Shown here: in pieces, positions 1 through 6,790 of the stretch
Layout: every line of letters begins with the position of its first letter
Position numbering within the stretch: the stretch's first letter is position 1
Source: CAZPMO01 sp964587515
GTDB taxonomy: Bacteria > Pseudomonadota > Alphaproteobacteria > MPNO01
Assembly (NCBI GenBank): GCA_964587515.1
Contig: CAZPMO010000177.1
Span: 1-10,343 of the forward strand
Direction: 5' to 3'
DNA length: 10,343 bases
Notes under the pieces: model-generated
What the model was told of the DNA's origin: nothing
Database searches by the model: none
The model's input: the letters and a program-made list of their open reading frames with translations, nothing else
Position numbers and translations under genes: made by a program

Positions 1-105
1 AATATCGACGATCTGATCACCCACACCATGCCGCTTGAGGAGATCAACGCCGCCTTCGACCTGATGCACGAAGGCAAGTCGATCCGCAGCGTTGTGACCT
101 TCTGA
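1..105 (+). CDS. frmA: C-terminal end of class III alcohol dehydrogenase / S-(hydroxymethyl)glutathione dehydrogenase (partial, 5' end outside window)
   Basis: The frame from base 1 encodes 34 residues and ends at TGA 103-105. The tail carries the segments LITHTMPLEEINAAFDLM and GKSIRSVV, which match the conserved C-terminus of zinc-dependent class III alcohol dehydrogenases. These enzymes oxidise S-(hydroxymethyl)glutathione, the spontaneous formaldehyde-glutathione adduct, to S-formylglutathione with NAD in the cytoplasm. The zinc ligands and the Rossmann fold lie upstream of the window, so the assignment rests on this tail alone. Another medium-chain dehydrogenase is possible but less likely given the near-canonical ending. 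The gene is followed after 3 bp by a large inverted repeat. Confidence 0.75.
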   Translation, partial: NIDDLITHTMPLEEINAAFDLMHEGKSIRSVVTF

Positions 106-108
106 TCC

Positions 109-189
109 CTAATTCGGTGACACCATACTAATTATTAAAATCCTTGTTTTTCAATGTGTTGTGTAATTAGTATGGTGTCACCGAATTAG
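109..189. repeat. Perfect 26-bp inverted repeat with 29-nt AT-rich loop (REP/MITE-like palindrome)
   Basis: Bases 109-134 are the exact reverse complement of 164-189. The arms contain GGTGACACCATACTAATTA and its complement, and the loop is 135-163. The arms and loop are far more AT-rich than the flanking genes, which suggests an acquired element rather than locally evolved sequence. It begins 3 bp after the dehydrogenase stop, so its transcript would fold into a very stable hairpin that could terminate transcription or protect the mRNA end. From memory, arms containing GGTGACACC/GGTGTCACC occur as dispersed palindromes in many proteobacteria, sometimes near IS200/RAYT-type transposases. No transposase and no clear target-site duplication are visible here. 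Confidence 0.85.
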
Positions 190-272
190 ATGGTATGGGT
201 GGCTGATTAACCGATAATCAAGGCGAATGCCGCCAACTGTCTCGCGTTGAACTCCCCTTCGCGAGGCCCCTG

Positions 273-3200
273 GTGATGATTACCCAAAACCCCAAATTCC
301 GGTCCGCCGCCGTTCTGGCTTTCACGGCGCTCGCGCTGCTCGGTGGATGCCGCGACGACGGCGCGCAGCCGGCATTGTCTCTCGACGAGGCCCGCAAGGA
401 GACCGCGAATTTCAGCGCCGCCCCGCTGGTCGCGCCGCCGCGCACCATTGGCGATATCACCAAGATCCTCGATCAGCAGAAGCGGACGGATCAGGTTGCG
501 GAGAAACAGGACACCGAAAAGGCCAACGCGCCCGCCCCGGCGACCGCCGGGCGCGAGGATCTGGCAGAGTTTTATCTCGAACGCGGCCGCGCGGCGCGGC
601 GCATCGGTCGTGTCGGCCAGGCGCTGGCCGACCTCAAGAAAGCCTATTCCCTGTCCGACGCGCTGCCCCCGGAAAAACGGCATGTCATTCTGGGCAATCT
701 GTTCGGCGTCGAATCGAGAGCCGGCCGCCTGGCCGATGCGATCCGCCACGCCGACGAGGCGCTGGCCCAGGTCAATCGGCGCAAGCCCATGCGCGTGGTC
801 GCCCTGCTCACCCTGCTGGCGCGATCCCACGCGCGATCCGGCGACCTGCCCGCCGCCGAACGTACGCTGGCCGAGGCGACTAAAATCATCGACAAAATCC
901 GGTCCAGGACCAATCGGCGCGCCCAGCGGATTTGGCAAAAGTGGGGCGATGCGATGACCGCGCGGATCAAACAGTCCCACGCACAGATATTCGATTACAG
1001 CGGCAAATACCGGGAAGCCGAAAAGAACCATCGCGCCGCGATCGCCTTGACCGAAAGTGGCGAGGGCAAGATCGGCTCGGCGACTGGCAATACCGGTCAG
1101 ATTGCGCTCACCCTGCGCGCCAATCTCTCGCGGAACCTGCTTGCCCAGGGACGCCTCGTCGAAGCGGAGATCGGTTTTCGCGAGGTCTTGTTGTCGGCAT
1201 TGCGTCAGGAAGGACGCTACAGTCCCAACACCGCGGTGATGGCGGCCGGGCTGACGGCGGTGCTGACCGCCCAGGGGCGCGATATCGAGGCCGAGGCCCT
1301 GGCGCTGGCGGGTATCGAGATCCTCGAAAAAACCGGGGCCGATCCCGCATCGCGCGCCGTGATAAAGACGCACCTGCAGCTCGCCAAGTCGCTGATCGCC
1401 CAGACCCGCTGGAAAGACGCGCTGGAACGCTTCGATACGGTTTCCAAGGCGCTCGCCGGCGATCCGAAAGAGCATGCGAAGAGGCTCGCCCGAAATCCCA
1501 TCTTCGCTCTGACACTGATCAGGAACGATCGCGCCGGAGAGGCGCTGGACGTCGCGCGCGCTGCGTATCGCGAACGCAAGGGTCGCATGGGCGGCAAGCA
1601 CCAGATTACCGCGATGGCCCAGGGCGTTTTCGCCATGGCGTTGCTGGAGACCGGCGATCGAAAAGCCGCCCTGACTGAATTCGCGGCCGCCGTTCCCATA
1701 CTCATGCAGAAATCGCGGCGGTCCGACGACGGCCAGAAACACCAACGCTCACGCATCGCCAAATGGATCATCGAATCCTATATGGAAGCGCTCGCTCATT
1801 CCAAACCCGCCGATATCAAACACGCGGGCGGCGGCGACTCGGTATCCGTCGCCTTCCGTCTCGCTGATTTCCTGCGCGGGCAGGCGGTCCAGAAAGCGCT
1901 CGCCGCGAGCGCCGCCCGCGCCGCCGCCAAGGACCCCAATCTCGCCGACCTGGTGCGCAAGGAACAGGATTCGCTCAGCCGGATCGGGGCGTTGAACGCG
2001 CTTCTCGCCCGTGTGGTCGGCCTGCCGGATGGCCAGCGCAACAGCGGCGCTGTGAAGGACCTGCGGGTCCGTATCGACCGGCTGCGCGGCGCACGGGCGG
2101 CGCTGGCCCAGGAGATCGCCAAAAAATTTCCCGACTACGCGGCGTTGGTCTCGACCAGGCCGGGCGGTGTGAAGGCGACCCAGGCCGCGCTGGCGCCTGG
2201 CGAGGCGATGATCTCGACCTACGTGTCCGAAAACCGTACCTTCATCTGGGCGGTGCCGCATCGCGGCGCGGCAATGTTCACGGTCGCACCGCTTGGCGCG
2301 GACCGCGTCTCGGCGATGGTCAACAAACTCCGCCGCGCCGTGGAGCCACGGTCGGCGACGCTGGGCGGTATTCCCCAATTCGACACAGCGCTGTCGCACA
2401 AGCTTTACAAAGCGCTGCTCGCGCCGGTGGCGCGTGGCTGGAAGCCGGCGAAGAGCCTGCTGGTGATCGCGCACGGGCCGCTCGGCGCGTTGCCGTTCTC
2501 CGTTCTGGTGACGAAGCCGGTGACCTTGAACGATGCGCGTAAACCGTTATTCGCCATGTATCGCGACGTGCCCTGGCTGGTCCGCGACCATGCCGTGACC
2601 GTGCTGCCATCGGCGGCGTCGTTGGCGACGCTCCGACGTCTCCCCGCGCCGCGCAAGAGACGGCGGGAATTCATTGGGTTCGGCGATCCGGTGTTCAATC
2701 GGCTCCAGGCCGCGCAGTCGAAATCGGAGAGCACGTATCAGCCCGCGACGGCGAACGACAGCGCCATGGCGACGCGCGGCGTACCCGTTCGGCTGCGCTC
2801 GGCCCCGGCGGTGCGCGATCTCGCCAAGGCCGATATCACCAGCCTGCCGAGGCTCGCCGATACCGGACCCGAAATCAAAAGCATCGCCGCCGCCCTGAAA
2901 GCCGATCAGGCGCGCGATATTTTCCTCGGGCGGCGCGCCAACGAGACCGAGGTCAAGAAACTCAGCCGGGTCGGAAATCTATCGGGCTATCGCGTCATCG
3001 CCTTCGCGACGCATGGGCTGGTGCCCGGCGATCTCGATGGGTTGAACCAGCCGGCGCTGGCGCTGTCGGCGCCCGAAGTGGTGGGCGCGTCCGAGGACGG
3101 CTTGCTGACCATGGGTGAAATTCTGACCCTGAAACTCGACGCCGACTGGGTCGTGCTGTCGGCCTGCAATACGGCCGCGGCCAGCGGCGCCGGCGCGGAA

Positions 3201-3476
3201 GCGGTTTCCGGGCTGGGGAAGGCGTTCTTCTATGCCGGAACGCGGGCGCTTCTCGCCACCAATTGGCCGGTGGAGACGACGAGCGCCCGGGCGCTGACCA
3301 CGGATCTGTTCCGGCGTCAGTCGGCCGGATCGGATATCGGCCGGGCCGAGGCGCTGCGCCGGACCATGCTCTCCCTGATAGACGAAAAAGGCCGTGTCGA
3401 CCATAAGGGCCGCGTCGTTTTCTCTTACGCCCATCCCATATTTTGGGCGCCGTTCAGCCTGATCGGCGACGGCTGA
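273..3476 (+). CDS. TPR repeat and CHAT (caspase-like) domain lipoprotein
   Basis: The protein has 1067 residues. The N-terminus is a lipoprotein signal: a hydrophobic stretch (residues 12-23) and then the lipobox LGGC, with Cys26 as the predicted lipidated residue. Helical TPR-like repeats span about 90-480. A charged helical, possibly coiled-coil segment spans about 515-650. A C-terminal CHAT domain spans about 700-1066. Both catalytic motifs are present: FATHG with His914 and LSACNTA with Cys965, plus the family-typical ending around HPIFWAPFSLIG. CHAT domains are clan CD cysteine peptidases related to caspases and separase; proteolysis of an unknown target is inferred. The start is GTG at 273, with GAGG at 263-266 as a plausible ribosome site; ATG at 276 is the alternative. 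Export to the periplasm is predicted, whereas better-studied CHAT proteins act in the cytoplasm. The gene appears monocistronic and no obvious substrate gene is adjacent. Confidence 0.9.
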   Translation: MMITQNPKFRSAAVLAFTALALLGGCRDDGAQPALSLDEARKETANFSAAPLVAPPRTIGDITKILDQQKRTDQVAEKQDTEKANAPAPATAGREDLAEFYLERGRAARRIGRVGQALADLKKAYSLSDALPPEKRHVILGNLFGVESRAGRLADAIRHADEALAQVNRRKPMRVVALLTLLARSHARSGDLPAAERTLAEATKIIDKIRSRTNRRAQRIWQKWGDAMTARIKQSHAQIFDYSGKYREAEKNHRAAIALTESGEGKIGSATGNTGQIALTLRANLSRNLLAQGRLVEAEIGFREVLLSALRQEGRYSPNTAVMAAGLTAVLTAQGRDIEAEALALAGIEILEKTGADPASRAVIKTHLQLAKSLIAQTRWKDALERFDTVSKALAGDPKEHAKRLARNPIFALTLIRNDRAGEALDVARAAYRERKGRMGGKHQITAMAQGVFAMALLETGDRKAALTEFAAAVPILMQKSRRSDDGQKHQRSRIAKWIIESYMEALAHSKPADIKHAGGGDSVSVAFRLADFLRGQAVQKALAASAARAAAKDPNLADLVRKEQDSLSRIGALNALLARVVGLPDGQRNSGAVKDLRVRIDRLRGARAALAQEIAKKFPDYAALVSTRPGGVKATQAALAPGEAMISTYVSENRTFIWAVPHRGAAMFTVAPLGADRVSAMVNKLRRAVEPRSATLGGIPQFDTALSHKLYKALLAPVARGWKPAKSLLVIAHGPLGALPFSVLVTKPVTLNDARKPLFAMYRDVPWLVRDHAVTVLPSAASLATLRRLPAPRKRRREFIGFGDPVFNRLQAAQSKSESTYQPATANDSAMATRGVPVRLRSAPAVRDLAKADITSLPRLADTGPEIKSIAAALKADQARDIFLGRRANETEVKKLSRVGNLSGYRVIAFATHGLVPGDLDGLNQPALALSAPEVVGASEDGLLTMGEILTLKLDADWVVLSACNTAAASGAGAEAVSGLGKAFFYAGTRALLATNWPVETTSARALTTDLFRRQSAGSDIGRAEALRRTMLSLIDEKGRVDHKGRVVFSYAHPIFWAPFSLIGDG

Positions 3477-3477
3477 G

Positions 3478-3514
3478 TTAGAGCATGATCCTATTTGGCT
3501 GGATCATGCTCTAA
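3478..3514. terminator. Bidirectional hairpin between convergent genes
   Basis: Bases 3478-3491 pair perfectly with 3501-3514 (14-bp stem, arm TTAGAGCATGATCC, 9-nt loop). It lies 1 bp after the TGA of the TPR-CHAT gene, and its right arm includes the TAG stop of dctM (3511-3513). The arms end in short A/T stretches instead of a long T run, so an intrinsic-terminator role on both strands is plausible but not canonical. From memory, GAGCATGATCC palindromes are common dispersed intergenic repeats in alphaproteobacteria, so this may be a repeat element used as a terminator. Confidence 0.65.
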
Positions 3515-4818
3515 TCCATGGTGCTGGGCAGATAAAGCGAGATTTCGGGGAAGGCGACCAGCAATATAACCACGACGACCTCGCAGGCGAGGAACCACAG
3601 CACGCCCTTGAAGATGGTCTCCAGCTCGACAAGATCGCCGACCACGCTCTTGATCACATAGACGTTGAAGCCGACCGGCGGGGTCAACAGCCCGATCTCG
3701 AGATATTTCACCACCAGAACGCCGAACCATATCAGATCGAGGTCCAGCGCCTCGAACATGGGCAGCAGGAAGGGAAGCGTGATCAGCAGCAGCCCGAGGG
3801 GATCGAGGAACATGCCGAGTACGACGTAGATCAGCGAGGCCGCGACCACCAGCAGGATGGGATCCAGCGCCCATGAGCCGACCATCTGGCCGAGAAATAC
3901 CGGTACGCCCGAGAGCGCCATGAACTTGGTCAGCAGCACAGCGCCGACCGCGACGAAAAAGATGCGCGATGTGCTGGCGACGGCCTCAACCACCGAATCC
4001 TTCAGCACCTGCCAATTCATGCGTTTCTGAAGGACCGCGATGACGAAGGACAGGAATGCGCCGAACGCGCCCGCTTCGGTGGGCGTGACCAGGCCCGAAT
4101 AAAGCCCTCCGATAATCCCAAGGATAAGCACCAGAAGCGGCCACACCGCGCCCAGCGACTGCCAGCGTTCGGCGCGCGTTGCCCCGACATCGGTGCGCGG
4201 CGCGATTTCAGGCCAGATCTTCGCGCGCGTGATGATCATCGCGGCGTATATGCCCGCGGTCAGCAGCCCGGGAAAGATGCCCGCGATCAGAAGTTTGGTG
4301 ATCGAAACCTCGGCGAAAATGCCGTAGAGCACGAACAGGATCGACGGCGGGATCAGTGAACCCAAGGTGCCCGCGCTGGCGACCGTGCCGGTGGCGAGCG
4401 CCTTGTCGTATCCCGCATTCAGCATTTCGGGAATGGCGATACGGCCCATGGCCGCGGCCGTGGCGACCGATGACCCGGAGGCCGCGGCGAAGCCGGCGCA
4501 GGCGAAGTTAGCGGCCACCGCAAGACCGCCCGGCAACGCGCCGAGCCATAATCGCGCCGCCCGGAAAAGCGCCGAGGAGATTCCCGAATGGTGCGCGATC
4601 GCGCCCATTAGCAGGAACATCGGTATCGCCGTCAGCTCCCAGTGGGCGGCGAAGTCGAAGGGGATGGTTTTCATCAGCCCGAAGGCGACATCGATGCCGC
4701 GCATCAGGGCGATGCCGGCGAACGACACCAATCCGAGCGCCACGCCGATCGGCATGCGGATCGCGATCAGGAAGATCACGAGCCCCATGGCGTAGAATCC
4801 GATTTCGAGTGTCGTCAA
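3511..4818 (-). CDS. dctM: TRAP transporter large permease subunit (DctM family)
   Basis: The protein has 435 residues, the usual DctM length, and is strongly hydrophobic throughout, consistent with about 12 membrane helices in the inner membrane. Family motifs are visible: SGSSVATAAAMG, GTLGSLIPPSI and EIGLLTPPVGFNVYVI. DctM is the ion-driven transport subunit of tripartite TRAP transporters, which import carboxylates and related solutes delivered by the periplasmic binding protein. The start is TTG at 4818-4816, chosen because GGAGGGGAG sits 6 nt upstream and the encoded N-terminus LTTLEIGFYAMG fits the family. The same open frame runs further upstream, but there it overlaps dctQ out of frame and is not protein-like. 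The gene follows dctQ by 44 bp, so the two are probably co-transcribed. The substrate is unknown. Confidence 0.93.
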   Translation of the reverse strand: MTTLEIGFYAMGLVIFLIAIRMPIGVALGLVSFAGIALMRGIDVAFGLMKTIPFDFAAHWELTAIPMFLLMGAIAHHSGISSALFRAARLWLGALPGGLAVAANFACAGFAAASGSSVATAAAMGRIAIPEMLNAGYDKALATGTVASAGTLGSLIPPSILFVLYGIFAEVSITKLLIAGIFPGLLTAGIYAAMIITRAKIWPEIAPRTDVGATRAERWQSLGAVWPLLVLILGIIGGLYSGLVTPTEAGAFGAFLSFVIAVLQKRMNWQVLKDSVVEAVASTSRIFFVAVGAVLLTKFMALSGVPVFLGQMVGSWALDPILLVVAASLIYVVLGMFLDPLGLLLITLPFLLPMFEALDLDLIWFGVLVVKYLEIGLLTPPVGFNVYVIKSVVGDLVELETIFKGVLWFLACEVVVVILLVAFPEISLYLPSTMD

Positions 4819-4862
4819 CGCAATCTCCCCTCCGCGCGACCCGCCGGCCGGGCTTTTTACTG

Positions 4863-5417
4863 TTATTCGTCGACGTCGCCGCGGAGATCGCGGACCAGGC
4901 GGTATAGAACAAATACGGCCATCACGCCGCAGCCGATCGGGATAATCCACCGGCTCGGCCAGATCGCGACTTCGAATGTGCCGGTCTCCCAAATTTCGCG
5001 CTGCCCGGTCTGGTAGATCGCTTCGTCGACGGTATTCCACGTGAAGATCGTCATGTAGACGAGGGTCGCGATGGCGATGAGCCCGTCGAAGCGTATGAGG
5101 TTTCGTTTGGATAGGCCGCGCGTGAACAGCTCGACGATGATCTGACCTTCCGTATAGGTCACGTAGGCGAAGGGCAGAAAAACCACGGCGACCATGTAAT
5201 AGCCGGCGACGATCTCGATGGTGCCCTCGATCGGCGAATTGAAGATATATTTCGCGAACACGTCGCCGACGATGTGAAACATCATCACGACGGTTACCAC
5301 GCAGGCCGCCGCGATCAGCCAATTCGCTGGCCGCTCGATCGCTTTGCCGACAGATTCCACTTTGTCGTCCCCCAGATTTTCGCGCGCCTTGATGTTGGCT
5401 TTTTTGCACGACGCCAT
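4863..5417 (-). CDS. dctQ: TRAP transporter small permease subunit (DctQ family)
   Basis: The protein has 184 residues with four predicted membrane helices, roughly at 32-54, 68-92, 111-133 and 150-172. The segment EGTIEIVAGYYM followed by the charged YTEGQIIVELF loop is typical of DctQ. DctQ pairs with DctM in the inner membrane and is needed for assembly and transport. The start is ATG 5417-5415, preceded by a GGGCAGG-like ribosome site. The frame stays open further upstream, but the extra N-terminus is arginine-rich, unlike the family, and would extend to within about 25 bp of dctP. The stop at 4863 lies 44 bp before the dctM start. The gene is divergent from dctP. Confidence 0.9.
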   Translation of the reverse strand: MASCKKANIKARENLGDDKVESVGKAIERPANWLIAAACVVTVVMMFHIVGDVFAKYIFNSPIEGTIEIVAGYYMVAVVFLPFAYVTYTEGQIIVELFTRGLSKRNLIRFDGLIAIATLVYMTIFTWNTVDEAIYQTGQREIWETGTFEVAIWPSRWIIPIGCGVMAVFVLYRLVRDLRGDVDE

Positions 5418-5583
5418 TGTGCCTGCCCGGCAACGCCGCTGCAAGCTGCACCGTCCACCTATCCGGGAGGGGGGTGACAATCGGCGGCGTGCTGATACAC
5501 TCGACCGTGACCGTGCACGTCGAAGTCGGGCGCGCCGGTGAAATAATTGTCCAACGACCAATGGATCTAGACGGGAGGGTGTA
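5418..5583. promoter_or_regulatory. Divergent control region between dctQM and dctP
   Basis: This 166-bp non-coding stretch must hold the promoters for both arms of the TRAP locus. A strong ribosome site, GGGAGGG (5573-5579), precedes the dctP ATG. An 8-bp palindrome, CGTGCACG (5512-5519), lies near the middle. An imperfect dyad, ATTGTC-4nt-GACCAAT (5546-5562), lies closer to dctP. Either could be an operator, and the second loosely resembles GntR-type sites. No regulator gene is present in the window and no convincing -35/-10 pair could be fixed by eye. Confidence 0.4.
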
Positions 5584-6705
5584 ATGTCTGGAACAAGAAT
5601 GTTGATGATCGCCGGCGTCGCGGTCGCGGCTCTCGCGACGACGATGACGGCTTCCGCGAAAGAATTCGTCTACGGCTCGTGGGTGAGCGCCAAGCACGGC
5701 GTCAACCGGGCCGGGCTCGAGCCCATGTTCAAGGCGGTCGAGAAAGAAACCAACGGCGCCGTGAAGTGGAAGCTGCTGGCCGGCGGCCAGGTGGTCAGCG
5801 CGCGTTCGACGCTGGCTGGCATCCGCGACCGCATCGTCGACGGCGGTCTCGTCATCCAGGTCTTCACGCGCAAGGATTTGAAGGTCAATAACGTGGTTTT
5901 CGACATGCAGGCGTTCGGCAACGATCCCGTCGCCGTTGCCGGCGCCGCGACCGAGGTGGTGATGCTCAACTGCCCCGGTTGCCTGAAGGAATACAAGAAG
6001 AACAAGAACGTCTATCTCGGCGGCTATGGCGTGACCCCGTTCCAGCTCATCTGCAAGGACAGGCTGACCAAGGTCTCCGATTTCAAGGGCAAGAAGATCC
6101 GCGCCGTCGGCGCCGGCAAGCGCTGGGTCTCCGGCATGGGCGGCGTGCCCGTCGCGATGCCGCCGACCGAGGGCGTGACCGCCATGCAGCGCGGCGCGCT
6201 GGATTGCATCCTGGGCTCCGTCGCCTGGCTGCGTTCATACGGTTACATCGATGTCGCCAAGACCTTCATCGAGTTCAACACCGGCTTTCCGCGCGGCATC
6301 TGCATTTTTTGCATGAACCGGAGATCGTGGGATTCGCTGTCCGACAGCGAAAAACGCGTCATGTGGAAGCACATGCCGGGCGTGTCGGCGCGCGCGACCA
6401 TCATCGGCTATATCAAGGAAGACAAGAAGGTCAAGAAGCTGGCGATGGCCAAGGGTATCGAGTTCATCAAGGGCGGCCAGGATTTCTATAAGCGCAAGGC
6501 GGAACACGAAAAGAGCGAACGCTCAGCCGTTCCGAAGGCGCTGAAGAAGCTTGGCGTACGCAATCCGCAACCGATCATGGATAAATTCTTCGAGCTGTAT
6601 CCCAAGTGGCTCGAAATTTCCAAATCGGTCGGCGAGGACGTCGATAAGTTCGCCGCCGCGCTGAACGACCGGATCTACAGCAAGATCGATCCGACCAAGT
6701 GGTAG
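5584..6705 (+). CDS. dctP: TRAP transporter periplasmic substrate-binding protein (DctP family)
   Basis: The protein has 373 residues. It has a cleavable signal peptide, with a hydrophobic core at about 7-20 and a likely cut after residue 25 (TASA/KEF). The mature protein has the DctP pattern: the segment VSDFKGKKIRAVG with Arg173, a candidate for the conserved carboxylate-binding arginine, followed by VPVAMPPTEGVTAMQRGALDC. It would capture a carboxylate-type ligand in the periplasm and deliver it to DctQM. A strong ribosome site, GGGAGGG, sits 4 nt upstream of the ATG. The mature protein has six cysteines: Cys130 and 133 (CPGC), 157, 208, and 240 and 243 (CIFC). This is unusual for the family and suggests disulfides. 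The gene is divergent from dctQM and is followed by two hairpins before the MBL-fold gene. Confidence 0.93.
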   Translation: MSGTRMLMIAGVAVAALATTMTASAKEFVYGSWVSAKHGVNRAGLEPMFKAVEKETNGAVKWKLLAGGQVVSARSTLAGIRDRIVDGGLVIQVFTRKDLKVNNVVFDMQAFGNDPVAVAGAATEVVMLNCPGCLKEYKKNKNVYLGGYGVTPFQLICKDRLTKVSDFKGKKIRAVGAGKRWVSGMGGVPVAMPPTEGVTAMQRGALDCILGSVAWLRSYGYIDVAKTFIEFNTGFPRGICIFCMNRRSWDSLSDSEKRVMWKHMPGVSARATIIGYIKEDKKVKKLAMAKGIEFIKGGQDFYKRKAEHEKSERSAVPKALKKLGVRNPQPIMDKFFELYPKWLEISKSVGEDVDKFAAALNDRIYSKIDPTKW

Positions 6706-6707
6706 GC

Positions 6708-6723
6708 CGTCGGTTCGCCGACG
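6708..6723 (+). terminator. Small UUCG-loop hairpin after dctP
   Basis: CGTCGG (6708-6713) pairs with CCGACG (6718-6723) around a TTCG loop, 2 bp past the dctP stop. TTCG loops stabilise RNA hairpins, although here the closing pair is G-C and not the optimal C-G. There is no T run, so it more likely stabilises the 3' end of the dctP message than terminates it. Confidence 0.5.
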
Positions 6724-6739
6724 CACGTTAGACGGCAAT

Positions 6740-6763
6740 GGGGGCGGGTCGATACCCGCCCCC
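6740..6763 (+). terminator. Strong GC hairpin between dctP and the MBL-fold gene
   Basis: GGGGGCGGGT (6740-6749) pairs perfectly with ACCCGCCCCC (6754-6763) across a 4-nt CGAT loop. No T run follows, so this is probably an attenuating or mRNA-stabilising hairpin. It could let dctP be expressed above the downstream genes, a common pattern for binding-protein genes. The arms share the 9-mer GGGGCGGGT and its complement with the palindromes around the scaffold gap near 10030-10137, so this may be a member of the same repeat family. Confidence 0.6.
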
Positions 6764-6790
6764 GTTCGCGTTCCACTCGCGAGGGGAAAC

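Noticed and set aside
204..220. TGATTA/TAATCA 6-bp hairpin upstream of the TPR-CHAT gene
   Set aside because: It is short, AT-rich and weak, with no relation to a start or stop. It is likely chance.
207..1745. 512-residue open frame on the minus strand opposite the TPR-CHAT gene
   Set aside because: It is an antisense shadow. The plus-strand product has a signal peptide, TPR repeats and a CHAT domain, while this frame has no recognisable family and is rich in Arg and Gly, as mirror frames in high-GC DNA are.
273..3476. TPR-CHAT protein as part of a type III-E CRISPR (craspase) system
   Set aside because: There is no CRISPR array and no Cas gene in the window, and the protein has a lipoprotein signal that places it outside the cytoplasm.
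4843..4860. Possible intrinsic terminator on the plus strand in the dctQ-dctM spacer (CCCG/CGGG stem, then TTTTT)
   Set aside because: The stem is only 4 bp, and the T run follows it only on the plus strand, antisense to the genes. On the coding strand it would not terminate.
3511..5697. Single 728-residue minus-strand frame that could suggest a fused DctQM
   Set aside because: Its N-terminal third overlaps dctQ in a different frame and is not hydrophobic or family-like. The genuine DctM begins at the TTG at 4818, and dctQ is a separate 184-residue gene.
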